Position numbers and translations under genes: made by a program. A stretch of DNA of 64,000 bases from the NCBI GenBank assembly GCA_904063045.1, contig CAJFCJ010000025.1, positions 558,001-622,000 of the forward strand. The letters run 5' to 3'. Under the pieces are notes generated by a model. It did no database searches, was not told the DNA's origin, and was given only the letters and a program-made list of their open reading frames with translations. Positions 51,613 through 61,277 of the stretch are shown here, one piece after another. Position 1 is the stretch's first letter, and each line of letters opens with the position of its first letter. This stretch comes from Dimorphilus gyrociliatus. Taxonomy: Eukaryota > Annelida > Polychaeta > Dinophilidae.

Positions 51613-52422
51613 ATGGATTTCCAGCATAGAGCAGGAGGTAAAACGGGAAGCGGAGGAGTAGCTTCTTCATCCGAAACAAATAAGGACAGGCGAGAGCGTC
51701 TTCGATTATTGGCGTTGGAAACGATCGATTTGGCCAAGGATCCTTATTTTATGCAAAACCATCTTGGTACCTATGAGTGCAAACTATGTTTAACTTTACA
51801 CAACAACGAAGGAAGCTATTTGGCTCATACTCAAGGTACATACAGGCGTCAATTTAGTAGGTAATTACTATTTTAATATTTAAATAAAATACAGGAAAGA
51901 AACATCAAGCCAACTTGGCTAGAAGAGCAGCTAAAGAAGCAAAAGATGCTCCGGCAATGCCAACAACTGAAAAATCTCGGGTCGATATTAAAAGATTCGT
52001 TAAGATTGGTCGACCCGGTTATAAAGTGACCAAGCAGAGAGATCCAGAAACAGGCCAACAGTCGCTATTATTTCAGATAGATTATCCCGAGATTGTTGAA
52101 GGTGTAATACCTAGACATAGATTTATGGCAGCATACGAGCAGAGAATTGAACCTCCTGAGAAGAAATGGCAATATTTACTATTTGCAGCAGAACCTTACG
52201 AAACAATCGCTTTTAAAGTATTAATTTTAAAATATAACATTCATTGTCTCAATTAACGAAACCGTTTTAAAAACTTTATAGGTACCTAGTAGAGAAGTTG
52301 ACAAAGATCCTAGAAGATTTTGGACCCATTGGAATAAAGAAACAAAGCAGTTTTTCTTACAATTCGCCTTTAAAATGGATAAAGATAAAGGAATAGGAAT
52401 GTTACGAATAGCTCCTTATTGA
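51613..52422 (+). CDS. SF3A2: Splicing factor 3A subunit 2, short form, 228 aa
   Basis: Exons 51613-51835, 51895-52217 and 52282-52422. The start MDFQHRAGGKTGSGGVAS is the near-invariant SF3A2 N terminus. A matrin-type C2H2 zinc finger follows (C56, C59, H72, H78; CKLCLTLHNNEGSYLAHTQ), then the SF3a66 core with FVKIGRPGYKVTKQRDPE, WQYLLFAAEPYETIAFK and the last exon (FWTHWNKETKQFFLQF). SF3A2 is part of the U2 snRNP and helps place U2 at the branch site. The frame stops right after the core, so the long proline-rich repeat tail of vertebrate SF3A2 (total 464 aa) is absent, as in yeast Prp11. A CAG acceptor ends at 51603, nine bases before the ATG. Confidence 0.95.
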
Positions 52423-52614
52423 ACAGAACAATAGTGATAAAACACAAATTTTTGTATTGTTCTTATTAAGATGAAATAATTTCAAGTCATCTCTGTATCT
52501 AAAAACTTTATTTAAACTAAGATTCTATTCTTCAGTTTTCTTTAATGTAAAAAAATAAATAATACAACGTTATTGTCAAGTGTTCTTTCTGTTTTCTGTT
52601 CCAATTTGTTTATT

Positions 52615-53614
52615 CTACAAGTCTCCAGTCATTATGGCCAAGAATTCTTCATAATTAATTTCACCGTCTCCATTTAGATCAAACTCTTCAATCATAGCAC
52701 GAAGTTCGTCGTCATTCATTGTTTCTTGTAGCTCTCTATAAATTGATAATACTATTAGAACGATTTTTGGAAAAGGCACGCTACTGTCTTATACCTTGCT
52801 ACCCTTCGAAGATTTCTCAAACTGATTGAACCTGTACCATCATCGTCAAATAGTTGAAAGGCTTTTCTAAATTCTTCCTGAGGATCTCTTTGTAGTATTA
52901 AGTCAGTCACTTTTTGAAGTAAAAAAATGTAAAAGATTGTATAGAGTTTATTAGAATGTTAAACAGACTGAATACTAACTGACTTCATTAAAATCTTGGA
53001 ATGATAATTTCCCTGAATTGTTACGATCGTAATCTTTCATAATTTTTAAAACTTCCTCTTTTTTCCCAGGGAATCCTAAAGCTTTCATTGCAGTCTAAAT
53101 ACACAAAACAGTCATTAGATGTTTTAATATAGTTCAGCAATATGCAAAAGAGATATTACTTTGCATTCGTAATAGTCTATATTATTATCATTATCCCCGT
53201 CAAACATGGAAAACGCTTCTTTTATTTCCTGCTTTTGTTCTTCGCTTAATTCTTTACGCTTTTTCTTCTTCAATTTTTCTAAAGTAATATCACCCCTATT
53301 AAAGAAACAAGTTTTACATCTCTGATAAAAGCTGAAAGCTAATTTTCAATTTTATATTACAATTTATAAACTTCATTTAAAAATTTGTTTTTATTATTCT
53401 TTTAATGTTTAGTTAAGAGTTTTTTTATATCCATATTTTGGGTATTTTTTATCGTTTTAGAGGGAAAAAAAAGTGCGGTATTTTTTTTCAGCGGTTTTAA
53501 CAACTAAGATAAAATGCATTTAAAAATGAAAAAAAAATTTAAATAACGACATATAAAAATATATTTTTTTTAAATGGTAAATCTAAAAGGTTCAATTTAC
53601 CTGGAGAAAGACAT
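52615..53614 (-). CDS. CETN: Centrin, 166 aa, 5 exons
   Basis: Exons 53614-53601, 53295-53160, 53094-52980, 52909-52795 and 52735-52615. After a short basic N terminus ([16 protein letters not shown]) come four EF-hands. Loop 1 ([12 protein letters not shown]) and loop 4 ([12 protein letters not shown]) have full calcium ligands. Loop 2 ([12 protein letters not shown]) is close to normal, and loop 3 ([12 protein letters not shown]) lacks the final acidic residue, so it should bind calcium weakly. The spacing and the [20 protein letters not shown] block are typical of centrins, which act at centrioles, basal bodies and in nuclear export/repair complexes. The first exon codes for only five residues. 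Confidence 0.93.
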
Positions 53615-54061
53615 TTTTATTTGACGACAAGTTTCGACAGGATCTTTTAAATAAAATCGCTACGGATTGAGCGAAAAGTAGTTCTATATTATTATTTCTA
53701 AAAGATTTACTAAAAAATACTTTTTTTTAATATTTTTGAAATAAATAATATAGTAATAATATTCGAATTAAAAAAAATACCTAGCATTTTTACGACACAT
53801 CCCATAATTTCTCATACAACCATCCTTTCTTCCGGTGCGCAATATCCGCATTATATCTTCGCCTAGGAAAGTTCAGGAACTTTCCATCGAAAAAGTCATC
53901 AATTCCAGCCGAGTTGTCGACTAAGAACATATACTATTCGCTGAAAACCATAAGAAACGATTGTAAGTTGTTAAAGGTTTACTTTAAAAGTCATAATTCC
54001 ATATATTTTGCCTTTTAAAACTGAATTTAAAAAAAGCGTGATTCTTCAGTAACGAAATATA

Positions 54062-55677
54062 ATGGTGAAAGAAACAAGATATTATGAAGTTTTAGGGGTT
54101 AACCCCACAGCTGGTGCAGATGAACTTAAGAGAGCTTATAGAAAATTAGCTTTAAAATACCATCCTGACAAAAACCCAGAAGAACCCGAAAAAGTAAGTC
54201 AGCCATGTTAATTTTATTACGCAAGTATGAAGGACTATTTATTCACCTCTGATTTTTTATTTTCATTTTCAAAAAATTTATAAATGAAACAAAAACGCAC
54301 ATATATAGAATGGTTTTTTAAAATATTCTTAAATTAATGGCTTCCGTTTTTAAAATTATTAAAATGATGCTTGTACATAAAATGCGTCGTAATTTTTCTT
54401 AAACCATACATGCCTCACTTTTTCCTATGAAATTTTCTCCCTTTATATGAATGAATGTTTTTTAGTTTAAATTGATAAGCCAAGCCTATGAAGTTTTGGC
54501 TGATCCTAAGAAACGTGAAATTTATGACAAATACGGCGAACAAGGTCTTAAAGAAGGAGCTGGTGGTGGCGGATTCTCATTCTCTTCACCTATGGACATT
54601 TTCGACATGTTCTTTGGTGGTGGTGGAGGTATGGGTAGAGGCAGACGAGGACCACAAAAAGGTAAAGATGTTTGTCACCAAATGAAAGTCAGCTTGGAAG
54701 ATTTGTACAATGGGGCCGTTAGGAAACTAGCACTGCAAAAAAATGTTATTTGTCCAAAATGCGACGGAGAAGGTGGTAAAAAAGGAGCTGTTCAATCATG
54801 CTCGAACTGTAAAGGAACTGGAATGCAGGTGAGTACAAGGGCAATAATCGTGTTTGAAAAGGTTTTCTAATTATCAAAAATTGGATTTCAGGTACGTATA
54901 CATCAACTTGCTCCAGGCATGGTTCAACAAATACAGTCGGTCTGTTCTGATTGCAATGGCGAAGGAGAAAGAATCAATCCAAGAGATAGATGTAAAAATT
55001 GCTCAGGCAAAAAAACTGTTAGGGAAAGAAAAATTTTAGAGGTACACGTTGATAAGGGAATGCAAGATGGCCAACAAATCCGTTTTGGAGGAGAAGGCGA
55101 TCAAGTACCTGGTCTAGAACCTGGAGATATTCTTATAGTGCTGGATGAAAAAGAGCATGAGACGTTTAAGGTAATTAATCTATTAAAAATAGTTTGTATT
55201 AAGCACCGGTATTAATGAGATTGTATTCAGCGCAAAAATATGGACCTGATTATGAACATGGAAATAGGAATTACTGAAGCCCTTTGTGGATTTCAAAGAG
55301 TTATTAAAACCTTAGATGATCGTAATATCGTCATCCAATCAATACCCGGAGAAGTTATCCGTCATTCTGACATAAAATGCATACCAGGAGAGGGAATGCC
55401 AAGACACCGAAATCCTTTCGAAAAAGGTCGTCTCATCATACAGTTCAGTGTTACCTTCCCGGATAACAGCTGGATTTCTTTGGATAGGTTGAAAGAATTG
55501 GAAAAACTACTACCTCCTAGGGAGGCTGTTACTGTTCCAATTGACGCTGAGGAATGCAATTTAATGCCTTTTGACGTACGACATGATAAACCTGGACAAA
55601 GTAGCAATGCTTATGATTCTGATGAGGACGAAATGGGTGGTGGACATGGACCAAAGGTTGCATGCGCTTCGCAGTAG
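54062..55677 (+). CDS. DNAJA: Type I Hsp40 co-chaperone, DNAJA1/A2/A4-like, 406 aa, with CAAX end
   Basis: Exons 54062-54193, 54466-54828, 54892-55170 and 55231-55677. J domain at residues 1-70 with the HPD triad at 34-36, which stimulates Hsp70 ATPase. A Gly/Phe-rich region follows ([22 protein letters not shown]), then four CxxCxGxG zinc motifs ([32 protein letters not shown], the last without its final Gly) and the substrate-binding C-terminal domains. The protein ends CASQ, a CAAX box for farnesylation, as known in DNAJA1/DNAJA2/DNAJA4. Length fits the family (about 400). It is cytosolic and partly membrane-attached. An acceptor-like TTCTTCAG ends at 54049, 12 bases before the ATG. Confidence 0.95.
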
Positions 55678-56202
55678 GCGATTTATGTTTTTTTCTTTAG
55701 AGCCGGGTTTAACATTTTCTAATGGTATATGATGATATTCATGCAACACTTAATTCTGAAGAGTTTTAGTAATACTATTGAAACTAAACCCCTCTGACAA
55801 GTTTCTTTGTTTCTCGAGGCAAATGTGTTACTAAATAATTGCTGTGAATGGAGTGTGCAATATCTTAATGTCTAACCCCGACTTAGGGAATTTTTTTCAT
55901 GCCGTGGAGTCATTGTATAACCGTGCTCATATTTGTTATTTCCCTCTGCACCCACATCGTTTGTATATAAGTTTTTGCTAAACAGATTCTCTCAAAAAAT
56001 CGGCCAGAGTCATACAACAGATTTGCTAAATACATCATTCCTAAATCAAAAAGCCTTTTTTTGAATTTATTTTCATATCTATAACAATTCATATGTAATA
56101 AGAAAATTCTGTATTTCAAAAACTATATCTAATTTTAAAAAAAATGTTGAAACGCATTCATATTCTCTATAAACCCATTGTGATTGATAGTATACTTGAG
56201 AT
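55678..56202. other. 3' regions of convergent DNAJA and CALML4 genes
   Basis: AT-rich 3' sequence of both genes; no other feature seen. Confidence 0.5.
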
Positions 56203-56980
56203 TCAATAATCTGGAAGAGGGGTCAATACTACTTTCATAAATTCCTTATATCTGAATAAAAGAAATGAATCATAAATATTGTGTTCATCACCAGGAAAAG
56301 CTTACTTAATAGGTTGACCCTTAGATACACCTGCTTCTTTGAAAATCTTGTCAACATCAGAGCCGCTCAGTCTTTCTCCAGTTGCCGTTAATAAATGATA
56401 AAAGTCATTGTAACTGATAGTTCCTGTTTGATTTTTATCAAAAGCTTTGAAGGCATTTAGTAAATCCTGCTGGCATTTTTCCTTTTCCATATGTTGATGT
56501 AAAACCTCAAGGAATGTTGCAAAATCGATTCGATTATCTGTATAAAGAAATAGAACAATGAGCAAACCGACACCACACCCCATGTTCACTTGATGACTAT
56601 CGATGAACATTAACCTTTTTCGTTTTTCTTAAAATATTGATCTATTTCGGTAATCGTTGGACTGAAACCAAGGGATCGCATCACAGTTGATAAAAGTTTC
56701 GTATCGGAAATAACTTTCTCTTTTGCATAGAAATAAAAGCAGTCACGAAATTCTGTAATTGTTTATAAAGATAATTATGAATCACAAAGGTATGTTGAAC
56801 ACCTGGGTGTGTCCTAATATGTAAGAATAATTACCTTCAATATCAGCTGCGCTAAAATATTTCGCTGCCTGTATTAAAAGATATTATTAAATTTTCATTA
56901 TCTCATAAAACTATATTAAATTTTAGCCGATTGAATTATTTGTTCAAAACGTTCAAAATTTTTGGAAGGTATCTTACCAT
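56203..56980 (-). CDS. CALML4: Calmodulin-like protein 4 (CALML4) ortholog, 151 aa
   Basis: Exons 56980-56978, 56868-56835, 56752-56615, 56537-56306 and 56251-56203. The first coding exon is only the ATG, the arrangement known from calmodulin-family genes. The sequence has the four-EF-hand layout of calmodulin, but most loops lack calcium ligands, e.g. the region of loop 1 (FYAKEKVISDTKLL) and loop 4 (AGVSKGQPIKYKEF). Loop 3 (DKNQTGTISYND) is nearest to canonical. The MRSLGFSPT and TATGERLSGSDVDKIFKEA segments and the end VLTPLPDY match CALML4, a light chain of brush-border/stereocilium myosins in vertebrates. Length is as expected (about 153). The last exon was placed by phase and similarity; a reading-through stop at 56303 is the alternative. 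Confidence 0.87.
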
Positions 56981-57376
56981 TTTTTCGATGTTCTTTCGTA
57001 AAATAGTATGGTTAGACTGGCTAGTCTTCCGTTTTTCTAGAAGCATCACGACTCATAAATAGATAACTATGACGTATATTAGAATTAACATTAGTGCGAA
57101 ATTTTGAATACTAATGTTGGTGTGCGATACATTTTTCTAGTTTACATGAAAACTTAATAATACAGTAGTGTTTTTAAAGAAACCTTTTACCAGAAACTTC
57201 ACAGACCTTCTGTTTGTTAATAAAACAAGAAAAAAGTGATAAACCAGTTGTTTTTAAATTCTTTCCAATTATTCCTAACACACTACTCATTATTTTGTTA
57301 AACGGCTTCAATAAATGGTGGCTAAATATAAAACAAGACGTTTTTTTAGACATATTTCAATAATATCCACAAAAGT

Positions 57377-57802
57377 TTATTCAGTATAAGGAAAGCCAGA
57401 AAACGATGGGTATCTAATCGAAGACTGTCTAACGGATCTAAACGTTGAACCGGGAAATGAAGAGAACACTGAGCTGTCCGTAGAACCTCTCGTTGAAATA
57501 GACGGTCGAAAAAAATTGTAAACAGGCAAAGTTGACAATTTTCTCGTATATTTCCTCTCTCTTTCTTTTAAAAACAGTACAGCCATAGTTATACTAAACA
57601 AGCTTGCGGATAGTCCAAACATAATTATTAGCGTTAATGTCCAATTGTAGAATTCTGATGATCTTAACGAATCTAAATGTACTGCAAACAAACAATATTA
57701 TATCATTAATGGATTAAAGCCTTTCATACGTATATTAAATTTTATCTCATTAGATTTCAAAATGAATAGAACACCTTTATAAAAAAGACCTTCTCTCTCC
57801 AT
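57377..57802 (-). CDS. Unrecognised single-pass membrane protein, 125 aa
   Basis: Exons 57802-57730 and 57681-57377, joined in phase 1. A strong polypyrimidine-AAG acceptor ends 8 bases before the ATG. One hydrophobic segment (WTLTLIIMFGLSASLFSI to VLFLKE, residues about 47-72) is followed by a basic, Ser/Arg/Phe-rich tail (RKYTRKLSTLPVYNFFRP; STDSSVFSSFPGS). The positive-inside rule puts the tail in the cytosol. It might be the C-terminal end of a longer protein whose upstream exons I could not find; the neighbouring receptor-like gene has its own stop. No family recognised. Confidence 0.6.
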
Positions 57803-58187
57803 TGTAAAAACTTAAAAAGAAAGAAAAACCGATTAACTGTTATGTTTAGGCTAAAAGTAAAAGTGAGTACTAAGTTGATTTTTTGTTATTAGTATTATAC
57901 ACTTGAAAGACGAAACGCATAAAACATATACAGGAACATATTTATAAGATAGTTCTCGTTTGCTAATTCATATAAAATAGTTTTCGAACAAGTGGCAACT
58001 CGAATAGAATGTTACATAATTGAACTATTTTTAGAAATGCTGAAACGTTAATTTATCCTCGCTTGATTTAGAATATATTAAGTATTAAAACGTCAAACTT
58101 TTAAAAATATTGTTACTTTTAAAAAATAAACTTAGCGTTTATAATTCATCTTAAGGGAAATTTTATGAATCCGACTCTTGCATTCTT

Positions 58188-59704
58188 CTATTTTCTTAGG
58201 CGGGGCAATTTTTTTGTCCCAAAAAAGAGACATATCAACAAGTAAGTTGGTATTGTTAAACCTAGAAAAACAATGGCTAATACGGGAGCATTAACGTCAT
58301 TTACTTTCTCTTCTCTACCTTCTTTTACTTCCAGTTTAAAATCATCCGAGTCAGAGTTGTTAAAACATTCTCTATAAAGGGCCGTTCTCAACATTAGGGA
58401 TTTTTTATATGATTTAAAAGAAATTTTCGAAAGAGGATATTCTTTACACTCGGATAGTTTGATGTAATACCCTTTCTTTGTTAAGTTGAAAAAACTGCTA
58501 AATTCTTTACCAATTTGACAATCTTTATCGATTGTTTCCGCATTTTCGTCTTCTATTTCCAAGATAACATTGGCATTTATCTTATCGCTTAAAATTCTAC
58601 AGTAAATGTATATATCCATTTCGTGAATGCATCTCTTTTTCAAGTGGAAATCAACATATTCCCTGAAAATGTTAATTGAATATATTAATTCATGGAAATT
58701 GACATATTAATTAAAATTGAACTATACGATAAGTCAAAAAATCTCTTCCAATTTTCTATCTTCTTATCATCTGAAAAATCAAAACGAAAATATCCGTTTA
58801 GATTAATAGTTGTATCTCTACTAAAAGTAAAGAATTCTGCCATCCTTTCAACTTGAAGGAAGATGGGAGTGGGAGAATTTCCCAATGACTATCAATGTTT
58901 TGAAAGTAGTAATTATTCAAATTTTTCGTCTATCAAAATCTTGTAGTAATAGCTAATCTATGCGATTAATTTGAATAATTCTATAAAGTTTTACATTCAT
59001 TTCAAATAGAGACTTAATATCCCATTTAAATTCATTTTTACATCTGTTCTGATCCAGAGCTAGTATGCAAGATTGTCCTCCAACATCAAAATCAATTTGC
59101 AAATCCCAAATTGTATTTCTTGCTTTTGTTAGGCAAAGTCTTGGAAGTTTTATGTTTGGGTCAGTGATAATGTAAATAGACGGCTCAACTCGTTTAGAGA
59201 AATAGGTCAGGTAGATATTGTAACAAAAATAAAAATTAAGGAAAGTATAAAAACTTCTTGAAGCGGTTGTCAGTTGGACATCGATGATGCTGTCAATTTC
59301 GTAAACAATTGTTTTATTACATATAAAATTCACTTGAACGTTATTCCCCAATACTACTTCAACCGTATTTATATAATACTTGGAAATTCCGCTGTTACAT
59401 AAGATTGTTTTCTGATCAGAATATTCTGAAGTTTTTCTAAAGAGAATAGAGAATGTTCGAAATTTAGAACGATGGAAAAAACACAACGTAATTTATTATG
59501 CTAATCACTTACTTTTCGAAGCACGTAAATTGTTTTGTATTAAATTTAACTGTCAAATTGGCTAGTTTATCGTAACAAAGTCTGAAAATTTACGTCGTAT
59601 AACAAACAGCTAATACATCCAAATATTTATGTTTTATAATAAATATACCCTCTATGAAGTTTGAAGATAATAAAAATATAAAGAAAAAATTCGAATGCGA
59701 ACAT
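58188..59704 (-). CDS. Unrecognised type I membrane protein, receptor-like, 400 aa
   Basis: Exons 59704-59649, 59581-59513, 59436-58995, 58888-58728 and 58662-58188; all phases agree. The first exon codes for a signal peptide (MFAFEFFLYIFIIFKLHRG). The ectodomain of about 340 residues has roughly a dozen spaced cysteines (LCYDKLANL, FTCFEKK, ILCNSG, FICNKT, RLCLTK, SCILALDQNRC, KRCIHEM, CRILSD, DCQIG, ECKEY, ECFNNSD) and several N-glycosylation sequons. A membrane segment follows (APVLAIVFLGLTIPTYLLICLFF), with a tiny basic tail TKKLPRLRK. No Ig, CUB, EGF, LDLa or TIR motif is visible, so the family is unknown. The short tail argues against direct signalling. Exon 3/4 junction (58995/58888) is the least certain; another donor at T|GTAAAAATG is possible. 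Confidence 0.65.
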
Positions 59705-60353
59705 TATTTTCACGCCATTAAAAAAAATTTCTGGTCCACTTTTCTTACTTTTATTGTCTTCTTTTGCTAAGAAGGTTTTTTATAAATGATTTATACAGTG
59801 AAATATCTTTATATTCTTCTTTTAAACTGAACTTATTAGTTCGTTCTATATTATAATTAAATCTTCAAATAGTTTGTTCACTCAAAATGTTTTCTAGTAG
59901 AAGTGTAAAATGTAATGATTATTTAAAAGAAAAGGTAAATATTTACAAGAGATTAAATTTCATTATTATCGCTTACTTTTAATAGAATAAAGAAAAACTA
60001 GAGTTTTTTAAAGTACATTCCACGTTCCGTAGTTTGTTTTTTTTTATACAAGACACGAATAGGTGCCATATTAATCTCGCCAAGTCTCACGAGAAGTCAT
60101 TCTATTTGACATTGTATAGACCACTCGGTAACTTTTTCAATTTTTATCAATTATATTTATGATATTAACTTAGGCTATTTCAAGTAAAGTATCAAACATA
60201 ATTTATTTTATGTAATTGTTAAATTTTTATTAATCATAAGTTCGTATTTTTTTCGTTTTAACAAACGTCGTCTGCAAGATCACTCAATGTCATGTTTTAA
60301 AGCGTAAATAGCTAAGAAAACAATCTTAAGTATTTAATTTCTATTGAACAGAT
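59705..60353. other. Shared upstream region of the receptor-like gene and COX6C
   Basis: Divergent gene pair. No exon seen apart from the COX6C acceptor; TCTCGCCAAG and CTCACGAGA words at 60076-60094 stand out. Confidence 0.45.
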
Positions 60354-60659
60354 ATGTCCGCTGCAAGACCCCAATTAAGAGGATTATTAAAATCCCAATT
60401 GAAACGTGATTTCTCCATCGCCGCCGTTTTGTCTGTCGGAGCCGCCGTAATGTGGCAAGCTGTCGTTGTTCTACCAAGAAAAAGACGCTACGAAGCTTTC
60501 TTGACGTAAGTTGACTAATTTATATTATTAACGAAAGATTAAGTAATTTACTAAAATTGTAGAAATTTGGATGCCGACAAAGAATTTATCAGAATGAGGG
60601 AAGCTGGTGTCTTCCAGTCAGTCAAACCAGGCGGTGAAATCAATGATGAAGCTTGGTAA
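60354..60659 (+). CDS. COX6C: Cytochrome c oxidase subunit 6C, 82 aa
   Basis: Exons 60354-60505 and 60563-60659. A basic N terminus (RPQLRGLLKSQLKRDFS) leads into one membrane helix (IAAVLSVGAAVMWQAVVVLP), a basic stretch PRKRRYEAF, and the diagnostic C-terminal EFIRMREAGVFQSVKPGG. COX6C is a nuclear-encoded single-helix subunit of complex IV in the inner mitochondrial membrane. Length matches the family (about 75 aa plus a short extension). An acceptor CAG ends at 60351, two bases before the ATG. Confidence 0.95.
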
Positions 60660-61277
60660 AATATGAAATCATAAAATTGTAACTAAAAGTATTTGGACGA
60701 GAATACATTTGTCACATTATTAATTTGAGACTTGTTTTCTTCTTCTCTATTTATTTTTGAGCATCAAAAGAAATTAACTAGGGGAAGGTCGTTGCTCTTA
60801 TTGCGTACGGATTTTAACAGATGAAAGAAGGATCATAATAAATTTCATTTATTTTAGCATATCCAATTATAGATACTGCTTTTATATACTGTAAACTATA
60901 TCAGTCTTATTTTACTGTACATAAATAGCAAAACAAAAGAAACAGAGAAAGATACAGACAAAATAAGCATTGTTTTCTCAATTTTACGTATATTCATATA
61001 TATCATTAAATTGCATTTAAAATTGAATTTCTCATTAAATTCTCGTTAGGAAATTAAAAACTTAAAAGTTCTAATTGGGAATAATCTCATAAAAAGAAAT
61101 ATATCAATAGAATTAAAATTATTAGATTCTTCTATACCTAAATCATATAGCTATCCCTAAAATTATTTACAATTAATATCATTTATATGTATATGTACAA
61201 TTCATTAAAACCTGATAATGCCCATAGAACCCAACACTTAGATATATCTTCTTTTTTTTGTAGTATAGTAAAATACA
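60660..61277. other. Intergenic between convergent COX6C and ZNF395/704-type gene
   Basis: AT-rich; nothing recognised. Confidence 0.5.
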
